The notes under the pieces: model-generated
The model's input: only the letters and a program-made list of their open reading frames with translations
Told to the model about the DNA's origin: nothing
Database searches by the model: none
Part shown: positions 17,656 to 26,099 of the stretch, piece after piece
Layout: each line of letters opens with the position of its first letter
Position numbering within the stretch: the stretch's first letter is position 1
Assembly: GCF_003194585.1 (NCBI RefSeq)
Contig: NZ_QHKZ01000003.1
Location: forward strand, 248,001-312,000
DNA from: Nocardioides daejeonensis
Lineage (GTDB): Bacteria; Actinomycetota; Actinomycetes; Propionibacteriales; Nocardioidaceae
Reading direction: 5' to 3'
DNA: 64,000 nt
Translations under genes and position numbers: made by a program

Positions 17656-18564
17656 TCATACGAGGTTGGGCAGCAGGCGCATCGCGGCGTCCGTCGTGGC
17701 CCACGAGAGCGCCAGGACGACGGGCGTCGCCATGACCCAGGTGAGGACGCCGGACCAGCGCTGCCGGAGCAGCACGATGAGGGCGGTCGCACCCACCAGC
17801 AGGCCGAGGAGCAACGCCAACCGAGGCAGGATCGCCTGGTCGACGGCCATCGCCCGCTCCTCCTCGGGCACGGCGCCCAACCGGCCCGCGGGCGCCGGGA
17901 AGCCCTCCTTGGCGGAGGCGTCGACGTAGACGACCTCCCCGCGGCTCAGCGCGGCGAGTCGGCCGGTGCCCTCGGCGGAGACCAGGGTCAGCCGCGCCTC
18001 CTGCTCGACCGGCCGGGCCGGTAGCGGATCGCCGGCGCGCCGGATTCCGGTCACGGTGAACACCTGGGTGCCCTGACCCGCGACCACCTCGATCCGGTCG
18101 CCGGCCGTCAGCTCGGCGATCCGGCCGAACGGCGCACCGTACGTCGCACCCTTGCCGTAGATCACCGACGTGCCTACCTGGCCCGGCAGGGGTGTGTCCC
18201 GACGGTGACCGGGGCCGCTCAGGAGCGCGCCGGAGGACGTGCCCTCGACGACGACCTGCTCGAGGCCCAGGCCGGGGACGGTGAGCAGGCTGACCGGCGT
18301 CCGTTCCGGCACCACCGGACCGACCGGTGCGACCGCCGTGGCCAGGTCGCTCCGGAATCGGTCGTGCAGCAACGCCTGCTCCCGGTCCTGCGAGAGCGAG
18401 CCGAGGAAGAGCACCTGCGCGGCGAACCAGAGCGCGAGGATCCCGACCACGGTGAGTGCGGTGGAGAACAGCCGCAGCTGCTCCTCGTGGGTCGAAGGGG
18501 GCTGCGTCAGCTGCGCGGCCGGCCGGCGCCGGCTGCCGGCGCGCACCGGCGTGGCCGTGGTCAT
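17656..18564 (-). CDS. Class E sortase homologue lacking catalytic His and Cys
   Basis: A 302-residue membrane protein with one helix near residues 34-55 and two near 236-290. Residues about 90-215 follow the class E sortase fold closely: GPGHRRDTPLPGQVGTSVI, TYGAPFGRIAEL, TAGDRI and ARLTL. In active enzymes the strand before TYGAPF reads AGHR and the catalytic strand reads TLxTC. Here they read YGKG (Lys138 at the His position) and TLVSA (Ala197 at the Cys position), so transpeptidase activity should be lost. An Arg (R208) remains near the expected place. Its ATG overlaps the upstream stop by four bases. The neighbouring products carry no obvious LPXTG or LAXTG signal. A scaffold or assembly role in the Pst complex is inference. 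Confidence 0.82.
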   Translation of the reverse strand: MTTATPVRAGSRRRPAAQLTQPPSTHEEQLRLFSTALTVVGILALWFAAQVLFLGSLSQDREQALLHDRFRSDLATAVAPVGPVVPERTPVSLLTVPGLGLEQVVVEGTSSGALLSGPGHRRDTPLPGQVGTSVIYGKGATYGAPFGRIAELTAGDRIEVVAGQGTQVFTVTGIRRAGDPLPARPVEQEARLTLVSAEGTGRLAALSRGEVVYVDASAKEGFPAPAGRLGAVPEEERAMAVDQAILPRLALLLGLLVGATALIVLLRQRWSGVLTWVMATPVVLALSWATTDAAMRLLPNLV

Positions 18565-21092
18565 CGCGCCCTCCGCAGTCGGAGGGTGAGGCGTGCGGCG
18601 CCCGAGAGCATGCCGCCGAGCACCGCCAGCAACAACACCAGCGGCAGCGCGACCCGACCGAGCCCGGAGCCGGCATCCGGCGTTGCGGTGGTCGCACCGG
18701 TAGGCACGACGTTCGCGTCGACCGGCTTCTCGTCCCCCGGTTCCTCCGCGCCGGGGGCATCGTCGGCCGTCGGTGCGGTCTCCGGTGCCGGATCGCCCGT
18801 CGGTGTCGCGGTGTCGGTCGGCTCCGGCTTCGGAGGTGACGACTCCCGCTGCGCTGCCACGGCGGTGGCGACGGACTGCGCGGACCGGAACAGCGGAGCG
18901 GTCGCGCCGGTGTCCCGGATCGGCAGGTAGCCGGCGGGGAGCTGACCGTTGCCGCGGCCGGGCCGCTGCCCCTCACGCGTCGACACCCGGATGAACTGAG
19001 CGACCTTCGCAGCCTCGGCCCGGTCCATCCCCGAGGTCCGGGCCGCGGTGTAGACGACCATCGTGCCCGGGTAGGCGCGGCCTGCCTTGCGGACCGCTGC
19101 CTGCTTGATGACGAAGGGCAGCATCGTGCCCGGCTGCCTGCCCAACCGCACGGCTGCTGCGAGGCTCTCCTGGGTCGGCGCCACGAACCGCCCGGGGGCG
19201 GTCTGCAGCGACGCGTTGCGCAGTCCGAAGCGCGCGGAGTCACCGAGGCTCACGATGCCGAGCACGAACCGCGTGCCCACGCCCTGCCGATCGATGCGGC
19301 CGAGCTTCCACGGGTCGTCCACGGTGGCTCGCTCGCACTTGGTCTGCACGTTGGGCCAGGCGTCGAGGAGCGCCTCGGCGATCTTGCGCAGCGTCGAGAC
19401 CGGGGCCGCCAGCTGCGTGAAGTACGGCGCGGGGTTGAGCTTGAGGCACTCCCGCTCGCTGGCGGGCACGTAGCTGTCGAGCATCGGCCACTCCCGGGTG
19501 GGCAGCGCGATCCCCTTGTACGACGGGTTCACCACCATCCCCCACCGGTCCGGCTTGCCGGCGACGAAGGCCCGCGCCTCGGGATCCGCGGCGATCCAGG
19601 AGGTCAACGTCTCGATCACGTCCGAGGACTCCGAGAGCGACAGCACGGTCGCCGCCGCCTCCCGGGAGATCTCGTCGAGTCCCGGGTTGAGCTCACGGAA
19701 CTCGGGATCGTTGTTGATCGCGAGCGGGTTGCCGGCCATCCCGGGATGGCCACGGCCCAGGTCCGAGCCGAGATAGGACTGGGTGAGCAGCTTCGCCACC
19801 AGACGCGGGGTGAGCCGCAGGTCGGCGTACTCACCGGCATTGTCGGGGCGGTCGATCGAGTAGCCGATCGCGAAACCGGTCACCGCGGTGGGCGCGTAGC
19901 CGACGGGATCCGACCCCTCCGTCTCGCGCTGCCCGGAGACGAGGGCGGCCGCACCCTGGCCGGTCTCCATGATCTTGAAGCCGGCCTCGTCGGGCATCCG
20001 GTTGTGCTGGAACTTGAAGCGGCTCTTGTCCAGGCAGTACGCCGGAGACCACTGCAGCGCCGCCTGCGAGAGCAGCTCCGAGCCGTAGAAGCCGGTCGGC
20101 GGACGTGTGTCCTGGATGTCGCAGGTATCCGCAGGCAGACCGAACGTCACCGGGAACGTGAAGCGGTTGCGCCAGTTGGACGCCGACCACCAGAGTTCGG
20201 GCGAGACGGCCAGGTCGATGCCCTGCTTGGCGAAGTTGCTCGAGCCCGGCAGCCAGCGCCCGGCCCGGCGACACTCGAGGTCCTCGTCCACGCAGCTGAT
20301 GCCCATGATCGGGATGACCACGATGGCGCACGCAGTGGTTGCGGAGCAGCCCAGGGACTCGTTCTCGACCTCACTGCGGAGCTCGAAGCTCACCGTGCCG
20401 TCACCGTTCGCGTCGGTGAAACCGGCCACCTCGGCGGGTGGGTACGCCGCCCCGACCGCTGCCTCGGGAGGCATTGTCGCCGCGGTGCAGGCGAGGTACT
20501 CCTTGCCGTCGGCGGTCCGGAAGGGCGTGACCCTCGAGGAGAACGTGGCGGGGTCCTCGCACTCGCTGCTCGGGAACGGCTCCCGGCCGGACTTGGCCGC
20601 GCGCTCGGTCTCGGAGGCGTAGAGGTCGTGGCGCCAGACCGCCGTACGGTCGGGCACGACAAGACTGCGCTGCTGCCGGGTGGACGTCCAGCACGTCTCA
20701 GGGCTGAGCTGCCGGGCAGCCGGGGCCGACGGGTCGTCCACGCCGCGACACTGGAGCACGACGACGGGGTACTCCTGCGTCATCCCGTTCTCCCCGTAGG
20801 GATCCGCAGCGCGGGCTCCGCTCGGACGCGCACCCGACCAGCTGACCCGCACCCGCTCGCGGCCGCGCAGCTGCCTGGTCTGGCTGACCGAGACGGAGAC
20901 GTCGCGCTCATCGATCACCTCGGCCGCGTCGCCCTCGCCGAAGACCCGCTGGAGCTGCTTGGTCTGGGTGACCGCACCGGAGTCGGCACGCGGTGCCGAC
21001 GTGGCCCCGGAGCTGGGTCCGGTGACAAGCAGGCCGACCATGCTGAGGCAGCCGACGAGGACGACCGCAAGACCACGGAGGAGCGCGCTCAT
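18561..21092 (-). CDS. Large membrane-anchored protein with PstS-like binding domain (843 aa)
   Basis: The start ATG at 21092 overlaps the preceding stop by one base. A signal peptide (about residues 1-30) is followed by a beta-rich N-terminal domain with several Cys residues and a DANGDGTVSF calcium-loop-like motif. From about residue 270 the sequence resembles type-2 periplasmic binding proteins (GQGAAALVSG, AVTGFAIGYSID, LTPRLVAKLLTQSY), distantly related to PstS. A Pro/Thr/Glu-rich linker precedes a C-terminal membrane helix (VALPLVLLLAVLGG) with an RLRRAR tail, so the domain faces outward. The exact ligand is unknown. Its place between pstS and the sortase-like gene, with overlapping ends, argues for a shared complex. 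It could bind a phosphorylated compound rather than phosphate itself. Confidence 0.72.
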   Translation of the reverse strand: MSALLRGLAVVLVGCLSMVGLLVTGPSSGATSAPRADSGAVTQTKQLQRVFGEGDAAEVIDERDVSVSVSQTRQLRGRERVRVSWSGARPSGARAADPYGENGMTQEYPVVVLQCRGVDDPSAPAARQLSPETCWTSTRQQRSLVVPDRTAVWRHDLYASETERAAKSGREPFPSSECEDPATFSSRVTPFRTADGKEYLACTAATMPPEAAVGAAYPPAEVAGFTDANGDGTVSFELRSEVENESLGCSATTACAIVVIPIMGISCVDEDLECRRAGRWLPGSSNFAKQGIDLAVSPELWWSASNWRNRFTFPVTFGLPADTCDIQDTRPPTGFYGSELLSQAALQWSPAYCLDKSRFKFQHNRMPDEAGFKIMETGQGAAALVSGQRETEGSDPVGYAPTAVTGFAIGYSIDRPDNAGEYADLRLTPRLVAKLLTQSYLGSDLGRGHPGMAGNPLAINNDPEFRELNPGLDEISREAAATVLSLSESSDVIETLTSWIAADPEARAFVAGKPDRWGMVVNPSYKGIALPTREWPMLDSYVPASERECLKLNPAPYFTQLAAPVSTLRKIAEALLDAWPNVQTKCERATVDDPWKLGRIDRQGVGTRFVLGIVSLGDSARFGLRNASLQTAPGRFVAPTQESLAAAVRLGRQPGTMLPFVIKQAAVRKAGRAYPGTMVVYTAARTSGMDRAEAAKVAQFIRVSTREGQRPGRGNGQLPAGYLPIRDTGATAPLFRSAQSVATAVAAQRESSPPKPEPTDTATPTGDPAPETAPTADDAPGAEEPGDEKPVDANVVPTGATTATPDAGSGLGRVALPLVLLLAVLGGMLSGAARLTLRLRRAR

Positions 21093-22735
21093 CAGAGGCC
21101 GACCTTGCCGGGCCGACGGCGCCGAAGCCACGCCGCACCGAGCCCGGGCAGCAGAATCAGGGCGAAGAGCTCGGCAACAGCGAGCCATCCGAAGGCCGTG
21201 CGCTCGGCCCGCCGATCAGCGCTCACCTCCGTCGGATTGGCGAACACCTCCGCGGCGGCAGCCGTGCCGTCGTCGACGACCGGCTGCCCGGTCTCCGGGT
21301 CGACCGCGGGGGGAGCGTCCGGGTCGCTGCCCGGCGCATCCGGTCCGCCGGGGCCGGAGCTGTCGGTCGTGTCCGGCGTACCGTCACCGTCACTGTCATC
21401 GGTCGAAGGCTTGCCGGTGCCGGTCTCGGTGCCGCAGGGCCCGGCCCCGGCCTTGTCGCAGGCAGCCGGCATCGGGGCGGTCTTGGCGAGCTTGTTCTCG
21501 TTCAGATTGCCGGCGACGAAGGTGGGGTTGTTGCAGCGGGTCACGTCACGATTCGAGGCGTCCACCCCGCTGTCGGCCTTGGCCAGCCGGCCCAGCTGGT
21601 CGAAGCCCGCCTTCACGAGGTTGAGCGGCAGCGGCGAATAGCCGTAGGGGCCTGCCTTCGACTGACCCTCGCACAACGAGTAGTACATGAAGTCCATCAG
21701 CGTCTGTCGCTTCGCCGTCGTCATCCGGCGGTCGTCGGCGCCGATCGGCAGGATCATGTAGGAGTACGAGGACAACGGATAGGCCCGCGGATCCGTGGCC
21801 CGATAGACGCCGTCGAGGATCTGGGTCAGGTACATCTGGCTGTTCTTGTCCTGGTTGATCCGCGCCTTCGTCAGCGCCACCGCGACGTTGTACTGGGTCG
21901 GCTCGACGTAGTAGCCACCCTTGTTGAGCACCTTCACGACCGGAAAGTGCTTGTTGACCGGGTAGCTGTATTCGACGTACGCGATCGTGCCGTTGCCCGC
22001 GAACCCGGCAACGGTGTTCATCACCTGGTCGGAGCCCGACTGAGCAAGCGCCCGTCCCTTGCGCGGGTAGTAGGAGGTGAAGCCGGAGCGCCCGAAGAAG
22101 GGGCGCCACAGCGACGGGTACTCCTTGTCGAGCCAGGTGGTGAACTGCGCCGTCGTGCCGGAGCCGTCGGAGCGCACCACCGGAGTGATGTCGAGACTGG
22201 GCAGCGCGCGGCCGTTGTTGTCCTTGGTGATCGCCGGATCGTTCCAGTTGGTGATCTTGTTGGTGAAGATCTTCGCCAACGTCTCGCCCGAGAGCCGCAG
22301 GTTCTTGATCATCTTCCCGCCGACCTTGATCTGGTAGGTGAACGCGGTGCCGCCGGCGACGATCGGCAGGTAGGCGTACTCGCGGCCGTTGGCGTTGTCG
22401 GGGTTGCCGAACTCGTCGACGCCCGGATACGGGATCTCGCTGATGCCGAAGTCGGTGACACCCTGCGCGAAGTTCTTCCGGCCCATCGAGGAGCCGCCGC
22501 CGCTGTAGGTCACCTTCATGCCGCTGGCGTCGACGTCCGCGATCCACTGCTGCACGATCACCTCGGACCAGGTGGAGCCGGAGCCCTCGATCTGGGCGTA
22601 GCTCGGGCGGGCCGCCGGCCCGGAGGCCCCGAGCGCGGCGGCCGGGACGAGGATCGCGAGGCCGAAGGTCAGGGCGGCGGCGAGGCGCACGCGGGCACCT
22701 CTGGCCGTGAGAGTGGTGGCGAACGGGCGGATCAA
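21092..22735 (-). CDS. pstS: Membrane-anchored phosphate-binding protein PstS
   Basis: A 547-residue protein from a TTG at 22735, chosen because GGAGGAA lies 4-5 nt upstream and the TTG overlaps the pstA stop (TTGA). After the signal peptide, PstS landmarks appear in order: IEGSGSTWSEV, SGGGSSMGRKNFAQG, TDFGISEIPY, LAKIFTNKITNWNDPAI and VVRSDGSGTTAQF. An acidic linker with DSDGDGTPDTTD, like a thrombospondin-type-3 calcium repeat, leads to a C-terminal membrane helix and an RRRR tail. There is no lipobox. Anchoring a PstS by its C-terminus instead of by lipid is unusual. This is the most canonical phosphate-binding subunit of the three in the operon. Confidence 0.88.
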   Translation of the reverse strand: MIRPFATTLTARGARVRLAAALTFGLAILVPAAALGASGPAARPSYAQIEGSGSTWSEVIVQQWIADVDASGMKVTYSGGGSSMGRKNFAQGVTDFGISEIPYPGVDEFGNPDNANGREYAYLPIVAGGTAFTYQIKVGGKMIKNLRLSGETLAKIFTNKITNWNDPAITKDNNGRALPSLDITPVVRSDGSGTTAQFTTWLDKEYPSLWRPFFGRSGFTSYYPRKGRALAQSGSDQVMNTVAGFAGNGTIAYVEYSYPVNKHFPVVKVLNKGGYYVEPTQYNVAVALTKARINQDKNSQMYLTQILDGVYRATDPRAYPLSSYSYMILPIGADDRRMTTAKRQTLMDFMYYSLCEGQSKAGPYGYSPLPLNLVKAGFDQLGRLAKADSGVDASNRDVTRCNNPTFVAGNLNENKLAKTAPMPAACDKAGAGPCGTETGTGKPSTDDSDGDGTPDTTDSSGPGGPDAPGSDPDAPPAVDPETGQPVVDDGTAAAAEVFANPTEVSADRRAERTAFGWLAVAELFALILLPGLGAAWLRRRRPGKVGL

Positions 22736-23928
22736 CGCTTCCTCCAAGGGGTGGGTACGCCGCCGCGCAGCACAGGTACGGCGGCACGCAGACGGTGCCG
22801 GAGCTTCGGTTTCGCCGAGCGCGGCCGGGCGGCCAGGCGCGCCACCACGAAGAGCACGAGCACGAGGCCGAGCAGCACGGTGGCGGCGGCGAACGCGCGG
22901 GACTCGGCCATCGGCTCACCACTGCGCACGGTGCTGAAGATGTAGAGCGGCAGTGAGTTCATGACGCCGGACGTCGGGTCGGTCACCATGAAGGTGGCTG
23001 CGCCCGAGGTGAGCAGCACCGGCGAGGTCTCACCGATGCCGCGCGCAATGCCGAGGATCAGCGCGGTCGCCAGGCCCGGACGCGCGGTCGGCAACACCAC
23101 GTGCCACACGGTGCGCCAACGGCTGGCGCCCAGCGCGAGGCTGGCCTCGCGCAGGTTGCCCGGCACCACGCGCAGGACCACGTCGGAGGCGCGGGCGATG
23201 ATCGGCAGCATCATCACGGCGATCGCCAGTGCCGCGGCGATGCCGGACTTGGGTACCCCGAGGGCGACGATCAGCACGGTGTAGATGAACAGGCCGGCAA
23301 CGATCGAGGGCAGCGCCGTCATCGCCTCGACGATGGTGCGCACCACCCGGGCGAACCGGCCACCGACCTCGGTCATGTAGACGGCCGTGCCGATCCCCAG
23401 CGGCACCGTGACCGCGATGGCGATGCCGATCTGGATCAGGGATCCGACGATCGCGTGCGCGACACCGCCTCTGGTGAACGGGTCGCGGGGGCCGATCCCG
23501 GACATGTCCTGGGTGAAGAAGTTCCCGTGCAGCAACGGCTCCCAGCCGCGCCGCACCGTGTAGACGACGACGCTGACCAGAGCGAGACCCACCAGGCCCG
23601 CGGCACCGGTGATCACGGTCCGCGCGAGTCGGTCCACGAGATCGACGCGTCGAGCGGTCAACACGGAGGTGACACCGATCATCACCAACCCGCAGAGGAA
23701 CCAGACGATCAGGAACCACGGCAGACCCGCCAGCGGCAGCAGGCGCTGGGTCACCAACCAGGCCAGCGCGAGAGCAGCGACCCAGACGCCCCACTGGAGC
23801 AGACGCTCGTCAGGGTTCGCGGCACCGAGTCCGCGGCGGGCGACCGGTCGCGGAGCGCTCTCGTCACGGACGGGGAGGACCGTCTCGCCGGCGTACGGAC
23901 GCTGGAGCTCGGGAGCTGCCTGTGCCAT
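22732..23928 (-). CDS. pstA: Phosphate ABC transporter permease PstA
   Basis: A 398-residue integral membrane protein. Hydrophobic segments at the N-terminus are followed by the binding-protein-dependent permease core with AMTALPSIVAGLFIYTV and the EAA-type loop REASLALGASRWRTVWHVVLP that contacts PstB, then GIARGIGETSPVLLT. The ATG at 23928 overlaps the pstC stop by one base; a GTG at 23931 is an equally coupled alternative. It forms the membrane channel with PstC. The N-terminus, with about three additional hydrophobic stretches before the core, is longer than in E. coli PstA (296 residues). Confidence 0.94.
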   Translation of the reverse strand: MAQAAPELQRPYAGETVLPVRDESAPRPVARRGLGAANPDERLLQWGVWVAALALAWLVTQRLLPLAGLPWFLIVWFLCGLVMIGVTSVLTARRVDLVDRLARTVITGAAGLVGLALVSVVVYTVRRGWEPLLHGNFFTQDMSGIGPRDPFTRGGVAHAIVGSLIQIGIAIAVTVPLGIGTAVYMTEVGGRFARVVRTIVEAMTALPSIVAGLFIYTVLIVALGVPKSGIAAALAIAVMMLPIIARASDVVLRVVPGNLREASLALGASRWRTVWHVVLPTARPGLATALILGIARGIGETSPVLLTSGAATFMVTDPTSGVMNSLPLYIFSTVRSGEPMAESRAFAAATVLLGLVLVLFVVARLAARPRSAKPKLRHRLRAAVPVLRGGVPTPWRKR

Positions 23929-24935
23929 CACGCCTCCGCCCCGGCACCTGAACGGCTGCGGTTGACGATGATCGAGGCGAGGGTGTTGATGACCAGTGTG
24001 ATCACGAAGAGGACGAAGCCGGCGGCGAGCAGTGCGGAGAGCTGGGCCGGGCTGGCGTCGCCGAATCGACCGGCGATCAGCGCACTGATCGAGTTGCTGC
24101 CGACCTCGAGCACGCGCAGCTTCACGTCGAAGGCCGGCGAGATGATCAGCAGCACAGCGATGGTCTCGCCGAGCGCCCGGCCGAGGCCGAGCATGGTGCC
24201 GCCGATGATGCCGCCGCGACCGAAGGGCAACACCACGGCGCGAACGACGCCCCAGCGGGTGGCGCCGAGGGCGAGTGCAGCCTCCTTCTCGCCGGGCGGG
24301 GTCTGGGAGAAGACCTCACGCATGACGGCGCAGGCCATCGGCATCACCATCATCGCGACGGCGATGCCCGCGCAGAAGGCGCTCGACACGTAGCGGCTGC
24401 GGTCCCACATGGCCGCGTTCGGATCGGCGTCCACGTCGAAGAAGGGCAGCCAGCCGAGGTGCTGGTGCATCCAGAGCGCCAGCTCGGCTGCATGCGGCAT
24501 CACCAGCAGCGCGCCCCACAGGCCGTAGACGATGCTCGGCACCGCGGCCATCAGGTCGACCAGCGAGATCAGTGTGGGTCGGACCCTGAACGGCGCGTAC
24601 TCGCTGATGTAGAGGGCAGTGGCCAGGGCGAGAGGGAACGCGATGGCCAGGGCGACGAGCGCGATCGAGACGGTGCCGGCCAGCACCGCTCCGATGCCGA
24701 GCACGTTCGCCTCGGGCTGCCAGGCGGTCTCGGTGAAGAACGACCAGCCGTAGCGCTTGAGTGTGGGCACCGCCTGCCAGGCCAGGAAGACGCCGATGCC
24801 GCCGGTGATGGCGAGCACTGCGGCACCGACCGCGGTAGCGCTCAGCTCGAAGAGGCGATCAGTGCCCGTCGCGCGGCGGGCGAGCCGTCGCGGCGCGATC
24901 TCGGCCGCGGCTGGCTCAGGAAGGGTGGTGGTCAA
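23928..24935 (-). CDS. pstC: Phosphate ABC transporter permease PstC
   Basis: A 335-residue permease, first gene of the operon, with a TTG start at 24935. The core shows LVDLMAAVPSIVYGLWG, a large outward loop with a WDRSRYVSS segment, and the coupling loop EKEAALALGATRWGVVRAVVLP followed by LGLGRALGETIAVLLII, the conserved PstC/PstA signature. Six main membrane helices are apparent. The 357-nt region upstream carries a PHO-box-like direct repeat and a 22-bp tandem array, and it separates the operon from the lytic transglycosylase gene. The ribosome binding site is weak, so the exact start is uncertain. Confidence 0.93.
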   Translation of the reverse strand: MTTTLPEPAAAEIAPRRLARRATGTDRLFELSATAVGAAVLAITGGIGVFLAWQAVPTLKRYGWSFFTETAWQPEANVLGIGAVLAGTVSIALVALAIAFPLALATALYISEYAPFRVRPTLISLVDLMAAVPSIVYGLWGALLVMPHAAELALWMHQHLGWLPFFDVDADPNAAMWDRSRYVSSAFCAGIAVAMMVMPMACAVMREVFSQTPPGEKEAALALGATRWGVVRAVVLPFGRGGIIGGTMLGLGRALGETIAVLLIISPAFDVKLRVLEVGSNSISALIAGRFGDASPAQLSALLAAGFVLFVITLVINTLASIIVNRSRSGAGAEA

Positions 24936-25053
24936 GCGTTCGGACTCACTGCTCGTCGTTCGCCGACCGACGATCCGTCGGCACGGCCGGTGGTGCCGGC
25001 GCCCGAACGACGGCGGACATACCGTGGACGGGCCAGGAGAACGACGCGGCTTT

Positions 25054-25077
25054 CCTGAGTGAACGCCCGACGAACGG
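25054..25077 (-). promoter_or_regulatory. PHO-box-like direct repeat upstream of pstC
   Basis: On the minus strand CGTTCGT and CGTTCAC start exactly 11 nt apart. This matches the spacing of the 11-bp direct repeats with a GTTCACC core bound by PhoP in streptomycetes. It lies about 120 nt before the pstC start. Only two units are visible and the first is imperfect, so the assignment is tentative. Confidence 0.4.
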
Positions 25078-25123
25078 CGCTCATGGGTTCCGGGAACGAA
25101 CCTCCCCGCCCGCCACCCTCAGC

Positions 25124-25277
25124 GTCGAAACGCCAGCTTCAGCGGGTCGAGACGCCAACTTCAGCACGTCGAGACGCCAACTTCAGCGGGTCGAGACGCC
25201 AACTTCAGCACGTCGAGACGCCAGCTTCAGCGGGTCGGGGCGCCAGCTTCAGCGGGTTGAGACGCCAGCTTCGTCGG
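25124..25277. repeat. 22-bp tandem repeat, seven units
   Basis: Seven contiguous 22-bp units with core GAGACGCCARCTTC. Units vary at the last positions, alternating CGG and CAC in the first four, which makes a 44-bp higher-order period. There are no spacers, so this is not a CRISPR array. It lies between the transglycosylase stop and the pstC promoter region. The same unit recurs in opposite orientation at 26100 and 251. Confidence 0.92.
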
Positions 25278-25292
25278 CCGCGGCCGGCGAGC

Positions 25293-26054
25293 TCAACCCA
25301 CCCGGTCGGCGTACGTCGTGGCAGCGCGGAAGACCGCGTCGGCGTACTCGAGAGAGCGGTTGTAGGAGAGCACCGCCGCCCGCCAGCCGTCGCCCGTGGT
25401 CAGGTCGCGGCCGGAGGCGCAGAGATAGCGGGCGGCGGTCCAGGCCGCATCGTCGAGGTCGTGCGGGTCCGCCACGCCGTCGCCGTCGGCGTCGGTGCCC
25501 CAACGCTCCCAGGTCTCGCTGATGAACTGCATGGGCCCTACCGCGCGATCCCACCGGGCGTTGTCGTGCCATTGGCGGGACGCCGGAGTGGCCGGGATCG
25601 CGGCGAAGGCACCGCTGCCGTCGAGGACCGGGCCGAGGATGCGCCGGTTCGGGCGCCCGTCGGTGCCGAGACTGCGGCCGCCGATGGTGCCGTGGTGCGA
25701 CTCGTTCCAGCCCACCCCGGCCAACGTGTTCCAGCCGATCCGGCAGCCGGGGAGGTCCCGGCCCGCCAGGATCGCGGCGCGGCCGTAGGCACGCATCGCG
25801 GGCTCGGGGATGCCGGTCCTCTTGCTGGTCGCGGTCACCCACGCAGCGTCGGGTTGCACCACCTCGCTCCCCCGCCCGTACGCCGGAGCAACAGGAGCGA
25901 CGGTCGGCGGCACCTCCCGCGCAACCACAGCAGACGGTGGAGAGGGCGCGCCGCCGCGCAACGTCCAGACGGCCATGGCACCGACGATGATGAGCGCTCC
26001 CACGACCAACAGCCCGGCCAGTGCGCTCGCCGCGATCGCGCTCCCCCGGTTCAC
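25293..26054 (-). CDS. Membrane-anchored lytic transglycosylase, MltB/SLT_2 type
   Basis: A 253-residue protein using the GTG at 26054; TATCCT ends 7 nt upstream, fitting a leaderless start, while an in-frame GTG at 26087 adds 11 residues without a ribosome binding site. Residues 7-30 are a membrane anchor, followed by a Pro-rich linker. The catalytic domain has the presumed general acid Glu118 in GVGWNESHHG, then GPMQFISETWERWGTDADGDGVADPHD, the actinobacterial variant of the soluble lytic transglycosylase B motifs, and YLCASGRDLTT...VLSYN. It should cleave peptidoglycan glycan strands, giving 1,6-anhydro ends. Arrays of the 22-bp repeat flank the gene in inverted orientation. Confidence 0.88.
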   Translation of the reverse strand: MNRGSAIAASALAGLLVVGALIIVGAMAVWTLRGGAPSPPSAVVAREVPPTVAPVAPAYGRGSEVVQPDAAWVTATSKRTGIPEPAMRAYGRAAILAGRDLPGCRIGWNTLAGVGWNESHHGTIGGRSLGTDGRPNRRILGPVLDGSGAFAAIPATPASRQWHDNARWDRAVGPMQFISETWERWGTDADGDGVADPHDLDDAAWTAARYLCASGRDLTTGDGWRAAVLSYNRSLEYADAVFRAATTYADRVG

Positions 26055-26099
26055 GCGGGCAAGGATAGAAGATCGCTCCCAGTTCACCGCAGACGAGGA

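Noticed and set aside
15751..22735. LPXTG or LAXTG sorting signals as substrates for the sortase-like protein
   Set aside because: The C-termini of the neighbouring products have membrane helices with basic tails or none. The nearest look-alike (VVPTG in the 843-aa protein) lacks the leading Leu and I would not defend it.
25124..25277. Regular repeats that look at first like a CRISPR array
   Set aside because: Units are contiguous 22-bp tandem copies with no spacers, there are no cas genes, and the same unit occurs at two other intergenic sites.
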